From an uncultured Bacilli bacterium (GTDB taxonomy: Bacteria; Bacillota_I; Bacilli_A; RF39; UBA660), in assembly GCA_947625715.1 (NCBI GenBank), contig CANQPR010000074.1, forward strand, positions 1 through 6,426: DNA of 6,426 nt, given 5' to 3'. Positions 1-4,774 of this stretch are shown here, one piece after another. The notes under the pieces were generated by a model that was given only the letters and a program-made list of their open reading frames with translations, did not search any database and was not told the DNA's origin. Numbering within the stretch: position 1 is the first letter of the stretch; each line of letters starts with the position of its first letter. The translations under genes and the position numbers were made by a program.

Positions 1-97
1 TTTTTTGAGTAAGCCAGATTGTTTCATCTCTTAAAATTACATCTATATTTATTTTTCCATCTTTTGTTTCATATAAAATAATATTACTTTCTTGCAT
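1..97 (-). CDS. RhuM-family protein, N-terminal 32 codons (cut by window edge)
   Basis: Starting at ATG (97-95) the frame reads MQESNIILYETKDGK, then INIDVILRDETIWLTQK, and leaves the window. This is the characteristic opening of the virulence RhuM family: a short beta-rich start, then D-E-T-[IV]-W-L-[TS]-x-[EK], which leads into a helix-turn-helix. It aligns with the start of the RhuM-Fic protein at 1599-2561 (R-N-E-I-I-L-F-E, D-E-T-V-W-L-S). The start is fixed by a perfect AAGGAGG (104-110) 6 nt upstream. Whether this copy also carries a Fic domain, or is complete, cannot be seen. RhuM proteins have no settled biochemical function; the family name comes from a Salmonella pathogenicity-island gene. 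A LexA-type promoter lies directly upstream. Confidence 0.85.
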   Translation of the reverse strand, partial: MQESNIILYETKDGKINIDVILRDETIWLTQK

Positions 98-119
98 TTT
101 TGACCTCCTTGATAACAGC

Positions 120-148
120 ATTATATATCTAGAACGTTTGTTTGACAA
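120..148 (-). promoter_or_regulatory. SOS-type promoter with LexA box, for the left-edge RhuM gene
   Basis: On the minus strand: -35 TTGTCA (148-143), 17-nt spacer, -10 TATAAT (125-120), then AAGGAGG and ATG at 97. The 14-mer at 131-144 (minus strand CAAACAAACGTTCT) matches 12 of 14 positions of the Bacillus/Firmicutes LexA consensus CGAACRNRYGTTYC. It overlaps the -35 hexamer by 2 nt. Two other promoters in the window have the box in exactly this register. LexA binding here would block polymerase, so induction by DNA damage is inferred. Confidence 0.75.
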
Positions 149-182
149 TATATTTTTTTGAATTATTTTAATCTTTTTTTGA

Positions 183-212
183 TATAAATAAAACAAACCA
201 TATAACTGGTTT
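183..212 (-). terminator. Terminator hairpin, copy attached to cupin tail 4
   Basis: Minus strand: AAACCA, 6-nt loop GTTATA, TGGTTT (212-195), followed by GTTTTATTT. The 6-bp stem is perfect and the downstream tract is T-rich. It stands just after the shortest cupin-tail remnant, in the same position as the terminator-like sequence behind the intact cupin gene (3984-4012), and the flanking bases AAACAAACC are shared. It would end transcription of the JAB gene and insulate the RhuM promoter downstream. Confidence 0.6.
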
Positions 213-224
213 ATTTTAAGTTTT

Positions 225-272
225 CTAATCATTTAATTTACTATGCTTTTCATCAGATACGCATTCTATTAC
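225..272 (-). pseudogene. Cupin 3'-end remnant, copy 4 (16 codons)
   Basis: Read on the minus strand from 272 the frame gives VIECVSDEKHSKLND and then TAG. This aligns without gaps with the last residues of the intact cupin (W-L-E-P-V-T-D-E-E-Y-N-K-L-D-N, TAG). It is the shortest and most diverged of three extra copies. It shares the ending K-L-N-D with copy 3, whereas copy 2 and the intact gene end in K-L-D-N. It lies between the end of the JAB gene and a terminator hairpin. A fragment this short cannot be functional; it matters as a boundary marker of the repeated unit. Confidence 0.65.
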
Positions 273-301
273 CTTGAACAATTATTTTTCTATTTAAATT
301 T

Positions 302-1084
302 TTATAAACTATGGTTATTTTGTTTTATTTCTTCTTTACTAGATACATAAACAGGTTCACCCATAATACTATCTAAAATGACAGTATGTCTTTTATATTT
401 ATTGCCTGATCTATTAATCATAGCCATTTCACCATTATACATGATTATAGTCTGACAAGTTCTAATATTTGGATTATTTATAAAATACTGATATAAACTA
501 TCATAATTAACAAAATCTTGAAGTGACAGATTTAATCCTGCATCTCTTATGTATTCATGTTCTTTTACATTTTTTGGCAAAAAATTGGCTAAAGTTACTT
601 GTTTTTCAGATTCCGGGATATTAGGATGTGTATGTCCTAAACTTATAAAATTATAATCATTTTTAATAGCATAATTTATTGTTGCATTTAATTTATCATT
701 ATTTATATGTGTTTCTCTATCACTTAAATTTTCACTTTGTAAATTGCAATCTATTATTTGATCAACAAAATAACATTCCATATCTCCTACACTAGCTTTT
801 TTACCTAAAAGGACATAAGAATATTCTTTTGCAGTTGAAGGAGTATTTATCATTTCTACCAATTTTCTATAGGAATCCATAACACTTTTAGATAATAATA
901 TAGGGGTTAAATCATCTTCCATTGACATTGGAGAAATTGGTGTATCACCTATATCCATATTTCTTTCTTTAAATATTTCACTATGGTTTTGTAAAACTTC
1001 CATAGATTGTTGCATAATATAATCGTAATCATTATCTTTAAACAATCCATTATTTTTTACATCTTCTATTGTCTTATATTCCAT
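302..1084 (-). CDS. JAB/MPN (JAMM) metalloprotease-like protein, 260 aa
   Basis: The protein has an N-terminal region of about 85 residues that I do not recognise, then a JAB/MPN-like domain. Visible JAMM elements are Glu87 in KEYSYVLLGK, His151 and His153 in GHTHP, and Ser187 and Asp190 in LSLQD. This is the E, H-x-H-P, S-x-x-D set that binds zinc in JAMM isopeptidases and RadC-like proteins. The spacing is unusual: 32 residues separate HTHP from SLQD, where about six are usual. No signal peptide or membrane segment is seen. I chose ATG 1084, with GGAG 12 nt upstream; a GTG at 1102 would add six residues (MECVVK). No ubiquitin-like, E1 or E2 partner is visible, so the substrate is unknown. 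It has no LexA box of its own. Confidence 0.75.
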   Translation of the reverse strand: MEYKTIEDVKNNGLFKDNDYDYIMQQSMEVLQNHSEIFKERNMDIGDTPISPMSMEDDLTPILLSKSVMDSYRKLVEMINTPSTAKEYSYVLLGKKASVGDMECYFVDQIIDCNLQSENLSDRETHINNDKLNATINYAIKNDYNFISLGHTHPNIPESEKQVTLANFLPKNVKEHEYIRDAGLNLSLQDFVNYDSLYQYFINNPNIRTCQTIIMYNGEMAMINRSGNKYKRHTVILDSIMGEPVYVSSKEEIKQNNHSL

Positions 1085-1194
1085 TTTAACCACACACTCC
1101 ACAAATTCTAAATTAATAAAATATAATTATTCACAATCGATACTTATCTAATTAAATATATTCTTTTCTTTTAAACACTTATCTTTTCTATAAA

Positions 1195-1203
1195 ATTATA
1201 ACA
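1195..1203 (-). promoter_or_regulatory. Possible extended -10 promoter for the JAB gene
   Basis: The minus strand reads TGTTATAAT (1203-1195), a TGnTATAAT extended -10. The matching -35 region is poor. It lies about 110 nt upstream of the chosen ATG, so the leader would be long. The stretch 1103-1260 otherwise shows no gene, hairpin or operator that I can support. AT-rich DNA gives such matches by chance, so this is a weak call. Confidence 0.3.
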
Positions 1204-1269
1204 AAATTTTTATTGACATAACAGTCCTTTATTTCACTGTAGTATATTCTTTTATTCTTGCTTTCTGAT

Positions 1270-1448
1270 ACTTTCTTTTTTTGGAATCGCCATTTTATTC
1301 AATTAAATAACAAGCATGTTTTAATAATTTATAGTCAATAATTTAATTTTGAAACTCCTTTTGACATTTTTATAGTTTTACCGACATCTGCAAAATGATC
1401 ATTAATATTATTATGACTTAACTTGCAAGTATTTGTTGCTTTTTTATC
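1270..1448 (-). pseudogene. dinD: dinD fragment (internal part, frameshifted)
   Basis: From 1448 the minus strand reads DKKATNTCKLSHNN and then INDHFADVGKTIK. After a stop and frame change near 1336 it continues DYKLLKHACYLIE, stop, NGDSKK. This tracks the intact part of the other dinD remnant (D-K-A-K-K-S-C-K, D-H-F-A-N-V-G-K, D-Y-K-L-S-R-Y-A-C-Y-L-I-A-Q-N-G-D-S-R-K-K). The 5' end, start codon and promoter are missing: the homology begins only a few bases from a terminator-like hairpin at 1451-1471. There is at least one frameshift and two stops, so it is dead. It is more diverged than the copy at 3549-3890, which suggests an older or separately acquired dinD. Confidence 0.75.
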
Positions 1449-1450
1449 TC

Positions 1451-1471
1451 AAAAAACAAATCATATATTTG
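1451..1471 (-). terminator. Decayed terminator hairpin, copy attached to cupin tail 3
   Basis: Minus strand CAAAT, loop ATATG, ATTTG (1471-1457), followed by TTTTTTG. It is a short but perfect 5-bp stem with a T tract, placed behind cupin tail 3 as in the other copies. It would end the RhuM-Fic transcript. Confidence 0.45.
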
Positions 1472-1484
1472 CATTGTTTTATTT

Positions 1485-1571
1485 CTAATCATTTAACTTG
1501 TTGTATTCTTCCACTGTTACAGGTCCTAACAACTTATTGATGTGTCTTACGGCTATATGACTAAATCAGTC
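1485..1571 (-). pseudogene. Cupin 3'-end remnant, copy 3 (29 codons)
   Basis: From 1571 the minus strand reads D, TGA, FSHIAVRHINKLLGPVTV, then EEYNKLND and TAG. It aligns with the intact cupin (D-S-W-F-S-H-I-A-V, and L-E-P-V-T-D-E-E-Y-N-K-L-D-N), with a diverged patch in the middle and TGA where Trp stands. It starts 28 nt after the RhuM-Fic stop codon. It is non-coding debris but marks the boundary of the repeated unit. Confidence 0.75.
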
Positions 1572-1598
1572 CTATAGTAGGCTAGTATTTTGTCAAAT

Positions 1599-2561
1599 CT
1601 ATTTTGAAACTAAGAAGTTCATTACTAAATCAATTAAGATATCTTTTTCTTTAGGATTAGATTGTGCAATGAGTAGCGTAATTGCAACAAGTGTATTATT
1701 ATCAATTACTTGGCCTTGTTCATTATATAAAATATTATAAAATTTTAAGAAATATATAAACAATGTTGCAGCTATTCTTTTGTTTCCATCAATAAAAGTA
1801 TGATTTTTAGTTATTAAATATAAGAAATTAGCGGCTTTTTCTTGAATAGTAGGATATAAGTCTTTTCCATCAAAAGATTGATAGATATTACCTATTATAG
1901 ATTTTAAGCCTTCGTCTCTTTCAAGAGCAAATAAATCACTATCTTTTTCAAATTTAAGTTGACTAACTATATTTTTACAATCTTCATAAGTAATTTTTTT
2001 ATTGTTTTTTGTTCCCTGTGGTTTTGTAATTTTTTTATGATCATAATCATCAAGTAAATTTAAAGCATTTGAATAATTGTTTATTACTTTAATTATTTCT
2101 TGAGCTTCTGTTCCTTTTAATTCATTATCTATTCTTCCTGCAATATCTATTAGCTTAATCGTTTTTTCAAGATATTCTAATCTCTTTTGATTAACAGCAT
2201 AACCTTTAATCATATAATCTTTTAATACTTTAGTTGCCCATTTTCTAAAAATAACACCATTTTTAGATTTTACACGATAGCCAACACTTATAATCATATC
2301 AAGATTATAGTAATCTAATTCTCTAGTTTGGGTCTTATCTGATAATGCACCATGTTGAGTGGTATGTGCAAATTTTGCACATACCTCATTCTTATCCAAT
2401 TCATTATCTTTAAAAACATTATTTATATGTCTTGTTATAACTGTTCTATCTCTATCAAACAATTTAGCCATTTGTTCTAAAGATAGCCACACAGTTTCAT
2501 CTTTCATATTGACTTCTAACTTAACATTTTGATTTTCAAACAATATAATTTCATTTCTCAT
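1599..2561 (-). CDS. RhuM-Fic/Doc fusion protein, 320 aa
   Basis: Residues 1 to about 180 are the RhuM module: D-E-T-V-W-L-S, a helix-turn-helix-like stretch (EQMAKLFDRDRTVITRHI, 29-46), then YYNLDMIISVGYRVKS and FRKWATKVLKDYM. Residues about 190-315 are a Fic/Doc fold with the active-site motif HTFIDGNKR (254-262), the H-x-F-x-D-G-N-K-R form closer to Doc (death-on-curing). Fic enzymes transfer AMP; P1 Doc phosphorylates EF-Tu. Which chemistry applies here is unknown. Length and order match the known 'RhuM/Fic/DOC' architecture, so the gene looks intact. The start has GGAAGGAAG at 2571-2579. It is transcribed alone from a LexA-box promoter, and no separate antitoxin gene lies beside it. The RhuM part may regulate or target the Fic domain (inference). 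Confidence 0.9.
   Translation of the reverse strand: MRNEIILFENQNVKLEVNMKDETVWLSLEQMAKLFDRDRTVITRHINNVFKDNELDKNEVCAKFAHTTQHGALSDKTQTRELDYYNLDMIISVGYRVKSKNGVIFRKWATKVLKDYMIKGYAVNQKRLEYLEKTIKLIDIAGRIDNELKGTEAQEIIKVINNYSNALNLLDDYDHKKITKPQGTKNNKKITYEDCKNIVSQLKFEKDSDLFALERDEGLKSIIGNIYQSFDGKDLYPTIQEKAANFLYLITKNHTFIDGNKRIAATLFIYFLKFYNILYNEQGQVIDNNTLVAITLLIAQSNPKEKDILIDLVMNFLVSK
2361..2385. repeat. Perfect inverted repeat inside the RhuM-Fic gene
   Basis: Arms of 12 bp (GGTATGTGCAAA and its complement) surround a single central base. It falls in codons for V-C-A-K-F-A-H-T (about residues 60-67), just after the helix-turn-helix-like segment. It has no T tract and lies well inside an intact frame, so a terminator is unlikely. 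It could be an operator, a recombination site, or a coincidence of a conserved peptide. Confidence 0.8.
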
Positions 2562-2596
2562 TATTTTGCACTTCCTTCCATTTGATTAATGAAATA

Positions 2597-2625
2597 ATTA
2601 TACGCCAGAAACATTTGTTCGTCAA
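2597..2625 (-). promoter_or_regulatory. SOS-type promoter with LexA box, for RhuM-Fic
   Basis: Minus strand: -35 TTGACG (2625-2620), 17-nt spacer, -10 TATAAT (2602-2597), ATG at 2561. The box at 2608-2621 reads CGAACAAATGTTTC on the minus strand, 14 of 14 with the Firmicutes LexA consensus CGAACRNRYGTTYC. It overlaps the last two bases of the -35 element. This is the strongest of the three LexA sites; repression with DNA-damage induction is inferred from the match. Confidence 0.88.
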
Positions 2626-2652
2626 TGTTTTTTTTGTTATTTATTAGTTGTA

Positions 2653-2682
2653 TTAAAAACAAGCCACCTAACTGGTCTGCTT
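2653..2682 (-). terminator. Terminator hairpin, copy attached to cupin tail 2
   Basis: Minus strand: AAGC, AG bulge, ACC, loop AGTTA, GGT, G bulge, GCTT (2682-2661), followed by GTTTTTAAT. It occupies the same position behind tail 2 as the hairpins behind the other tails. Its stem sequence differs from copy 4 but the folding is kept. It would close the yhcG-remnant transcript and insulate the RhuM-Fic promoter. Confidence 0.55.
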
Positions 2683-2811
2683 ATAAGTTTTTCTGGTTAT
2701 CTAATTTATTGAATTCTTCATCAGTTACAGGTTCTAACCAAACATTCTCAGTTTCTTCGCCTGAAATTTCTAATGTTATATGACTAAACCAAGAATCTTT
2801 TCCTGCTCCAT
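2681..2811 (-). pseudogene. Cupin 3'-end remnant, copy 2 (about 43 codons)
   Basis: The minus strand encodes NGAGKDSWFSHITLEISG and then EETENVWLEPVTDEEFNKLDN. This is about 92% identical at DNA level to the intact cupin tail (roughly 10 differences in 119 aligned bases by eye). The original TAG has become CAG, so the frame runs four more codons to TAA at 2683-2681. Homology to the cupin stops sharply near 2811. Beyond it, 13 bp away, is the stop codon of the yhcG remnant. It has no start and no cupin metal site, so it is a duplicate fragment and the youngest of the three extra tails. Confidence 0.9.
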
Positions 2812-2824
2812 TTCTTTTCCTTCT

Positions 2825-3562
2825 CTAACTTTTAAGACTTTTCTTAGGTGTTGGTAAATATTCTGATAATTCATATGAACTAACTCCAATAGGTTTTATG
2901 ATATCTTTTAAAGCATTTTCAACCGAAAATTTATCTTTATCTCAACAAAGTATTAATCCTATACTTGGATTATCTTGTTTATCTTTGACTAAATCATCTA
3001 TTGCTGATAAGTAAAAATTAACTTTTCCTATATATTCTGGTTTAAATTCAGTATTTTTTAGTTCAACTACAACATAACAATGAAGTTTAGTATGCTAAAA
3101 TAATAAATCGATAAAATATTCTTTGTTTCCAACTTCTAATTCTAATAATACCGTTTTTATTTTTTCAACCATAGCTTGTTCCAATTCAATTTCAATGCAG
3201 TTTTGTTTTAATCCGGTTAAATTAAGAATAAAAGGATCTTTCATCATATCTTTTGCTAAGTCACTTTGAAGTTTAGGTAGAGTTTCATAAAAATTATTTG
3301 GCTTGTCTCCGAAAACTTGACTTTCATACAATTTGCTTTTTATTTGAAATGCTAATACATCATAGCTCCAACCGTTAATTAATGTTTGTTCCATGTATCA
3401 AACTCTTTTAATATTATCTTCAATCTTGTCTAAAATAAACATATTATGTGAACATGGAATTTGTGCAGACGATGTCTGCACTTTTTCACTTTTAGAGCAT
3501 TCAATATAATATTTTTTCATATTTTTTAAATTTCGTACAGAGAAGCCTTTAATATTTGGAAA
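2825..3562 (-). pseudogene. yhcG: Broken yhcG-like PDDEXK nuclease (DUF1016)
   Basis: One continuous frame from 3562 to the TAG at 2825 reads FPNIKGFSVRNLKNMKKYY, SHNMFILDKI, MEQTLINGWSYDVLAFQIK, LPKLQSDLAKDMMKDPFIL, YFIDLLF, HCYVVVELKNTEFKPEY, NFYLSAIDDLV, NPSIGLILC and KPIGVSSYELSEYLP. This is the YhcG/DUF1016 family, including the nuclease residues D (FIDLLF) and E-x-K (VVELK). It is inactivated by three in-frame stops: TGA 3400-3398 at an expected Trp, TAG 3097-3095 at an expected Tyr, and TGA 2944-2942. About 70 N-terminal residues and the start are missing; the frame begins at the junction with dinD. The longest surviving open piece is 3095-3394 (99 codons). The drift by point stops, without further frameshifts, suggests recent inactivation. 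Confidence 0.9.
3463..3481. repeat. Inverted repeat inside the yhcG remnant
   Basis: Perfect 8-bp arms (GTGCAGAC / GTCTGCAC) with a 3-nt loop GAT, followed on the plus strand by TTTTT. In the yhcG frame it encodes V-Q-T-S-S-A-Q, just before the conserved P-x-S-H segment. It resembles a plus-strand terminator, but no plus-strand gene is present. It is GC-rich compared with its surroundings. Confidence 0.7.
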
Positions 3563-3890
3563 TGTCAATTACTTTTTTTCTACTATCTCCATTTTGTGCA
3601 ATTAAATAACAAGCATATCTTGATAATTTATAATCATTTTGTCTTCTTTTAGCACCTGAACCTATAGATACCATTTTGCCGACGTTGGCAAAATGGTCAT
3701 GAACAAACATATTGCTATTCTTACAAGATTTCTTAGCTTTGTCTATAACTTTTTCAAAATTTCCCCATTTACTATATTTTAACACTTGCATCAGTTCTCT
3801 AGCATACCAATATTCTTGGCCATATTCATCAACATGTTTAATACTTTCAAATGTTTCAGTAGTTTCTTCAATTTTTATAATTTCTTGCAT
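3549..3890 (-). pseudogene. dinD: dinD, 5' part only (DNA-damage-inducible protein D)
   Basis: The 113-codon frame matches the N-terminal part of DinD, a BRO-N-related protein: YGQEYWYARELMQVLKYSKW (24-43), KAKKSCKNSN, DHFANVGKMVSIGSGAKR, then YKLSRYACYLIAQNGDSRKK (87-106). E. coli DinD is about 270 aa and is a LexA-regulated SOS protein reported to act on RecA filaments. Here homology ends around V-I (107) and the frame stops at TAA 3551-3549. Precisely there (3562) the yhcG remnant begins in another frame, so a deletion joined the two genes. The start ATG at 3890 has a weak GGGGG site. The promoter and LexA box are intact, so the truncated product may still be made on DNA damage, but function is doubtful. 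Confidence 0.88.
3671..3696. repeat. 26-bp inverted repeat inside the dinD remnant
   Basis: Arms CCATTTTGCC (3671-3680) and GGCAAAATGG (3687-3696) flank GACGTT. Apart from one G/T pair the whole 26 bp is palindromic. It encodes H-F-A-N-V-G-K-M with GC-ending codons (GCC, AAC, GTC, GGC) that stand out in this AT-rich gene. The other dinD fragment keeps the peptide (H-F-A-D-V-G-K) but not the palindrome. Confidence 0.8.
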
Positions 3891-3923
3891 TATTATTAGC
3901 CCCCAATCCTATCACTTATTAGC

Positions 3924-3952
3924 ATTTTAACATCAAAACATTTGTTCGTCAA
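3924..3952 (-). promoter_or_regulatory. SOS-type promoter with LexA box, for the dinD remnant
   Basis: Minus strand: -35 TTGACG (3952-3947), 17-nt spacer, -10 TAAAAT (3929-3924), ATG at 3890. The box at 3935-3948 reads CGAACAAATGTTTT, 13 of 14 with the Firmicutes LexA consensus. It overlaps the -35 element by 2 nt, as in the other two copies. A LexA site is expected for dinD by analogy with E. coli, which supports both the operator and the gene call. Confidence 0.85.
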
Positions 3953-3983
3953 TTCATTTTTTAAAATTTTATTATATATAACA

Positions 3984-4012
3984 AAAAAACAAACCATTTA
4001 GATGATCTGCTT
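3984..4012 (-). terminator. Weak terminator behind the cupin operon
   Basis: Directly after the cupin stop the minus strand reads AAGC, a long interior, GGTTT (4012-3991), then GTTTTTTT. The outer pairs are few and the interior does not pair well, but the T tract is good. The three downstream copies of this stretch fold better. It separates the redox operon from the SOS promoter 32 nt further on. Confidence 0.4.
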
Positions 4013-4020
4013 ATATTTTT

Positions 4021-4449
4021 CTAATTATCTAATTTATTGTATTCTTCATCTGTTACAGGTTCTAACCAAACATTCTCGGTTTCTTCACCTGGAATTTCTA
4101 CTGCTATATGACTAAACCAAGAATCTTTTCTTGCTCCATGCCAATGTTTGACATTAGCAGGTATTACGACAATATCACCTGGAGATAATTTTTGGGCATC
4201 TTTACCCCACTCTTGATAATATCCATATCCACAGATACAAATCAAAACTTGACCTCCACCTGATTTAGCTTTATGTATATGCCAATTATTTCTACAACTA
4301 GGCTCAAAAGTTACATTTGCAAAACTAACTCCATTATCAGTTTTAGCAAGAGGGTTTAAATAACTGGTTCCTGTAAAATACTTTGCATAAGCATCATTTA
4401 AATTTCCTAATCCAAAAACATTTGCTTTATCAAATTCTTCTTTATTCAT
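4021..4449 (-). CDS. Cupin-domain protein, 142 aa
   Basis: This is a single cupin barrel. Motif 1 has His57 and His59 (NNWHIHK), with Gln67 in GGGQVLICICGYG at the place of the usual Glu. Motif 2 is SPGDIVVIPANVKHWHGA, with His102 and His104. These can bind one divalent metal. The C-terminus WLEPVTDEEYNKLDN is typical of small cupins found with carboxymuconolactone-decarboxylase-family genes. I chose ATG 4449 (MNKEEFDKAN), which overlaps the upstream stop codon by 8 nt and suggests translational coupling. An upstream ATG at 4479 would add ten residues (MRKYMEVMIK) that lie within the previous gene and look non-native. It is the last gene of the operon; the exact reaction is unknown. Its 3' end is the segment repeated three times further left. 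Confidence 0.88.
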   Translation of the reverse strand: MNKEEFDKANVFGLGNLNDAYAKYFTGTSYLNPLAKTDNGVSFANVTFEPSCRNNWHIHKAKSGGGQVLICICGYGYYQEWGKDAQKLSPGDIVVIPANVKHWHGARKDSWFSHIAVEIPGEETENVWLEPVTDEEYNKLDN

Positions 4450-4774
4450 TTTTATCATCACTTCCATATACTTCCTCAATTAAAGGGAATGTACTCCATG
4501 CTTTAGGCCATCCACAATAAAACGCTAATTGGGTTACGGTTTCAACAACTTCCTCTTTGGTAAGTCCATGTCCTTTTCCGATTGCTAAATGTGATTTTAA
4601 TTGTGGATATAATCCCATTGCAAATAAGGCTGATATTGTTATTAAACTTCTATCACGAGCTTTTAATTTATCTATCCTACTCCATACCTCTCCAAATAAT
4701 ACATCATCATTTAATTCGGCAAATTTAGGTGCAATATTACCTAATTGATCTCTACCTGCGGTTTGTTTCTTCAT
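4442..4774 (-). CDS. Carboxymuconolactone decarboxylase family protein, 110 aa
   Basis: The small all-helical protein matches the CMD/PcaC-like group: RSLITISALFAMG (42-54), the L-K-S-H-L stretch around His62, GLTKEEVVETVTQLAFYCGW (70-89) and PKAW. The AhpD-type C-x-x-C redox pair is absent; the only cysteine is Cys87. A peroxidase role is therefore not supported, and a decarboxylase or isomerase-like role is only a family guess. Its start codon shares one base with the stop of the preceding gene (TAATG), and its GGAG lies in that gene's last codons, so the two are translationally coupled. The cupin downstream is a common partner of this family, sometimes fused to it. Confidence 0.88.
   Translation of the reverse strand: MKKQTAGRDQLGNIAPKFAELNDDVLFGEVWSRIDKLKARDRSLITISALFAMGLYPQLKSHLAIGKGHGLTKEEVVETVTQLAFYCGWPKAWSTFPLIEEVYGSDDKNE

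Noticed and set aside
1085..1102. GTG 1102 as start of the JAB gene.
   Set aside because: It would use up the GGAG that best serves ATG 1084, and GTG is less likely when a good ATG follows. It is not excluded.
1566..3400. TGA codons at expected Trp positions (3400-3398 in yhcG and 1568-1566 in cupin tail 3), hinting at a code with TGA as Trp.
   Set aside because: All intact genes use TGG for Trp. Both cases lie in clearly decayed copies, and another TGA (2944-2942) stands where Trp is not expected. TGG to TGA decay is simpler.
3463..3486. Plus-strand rho-independent terminator (8-bp stem plus T5).
   Set aside because: There is no plus-strand gene to terminate, and the stem encodes family-like residues of the yhcG frame. 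Kept only as an inverted repeat.
3712..3930. Plus-strand open frame of 72 codons over dinD; similar ones at 4557-4748 and 6026-6229.
   Set aside because: They are antisense to recognisable genes, with low-complexity hydrophobic translations and no ribosome-binding site.
4450..4479. Upstream ATG 4479 for the cupin, adding MRKYMEVMIK.
   Set aside because: It lies within the CMD gene, and the added residues do not fit the family start. ATG 4449 gives the usual length.
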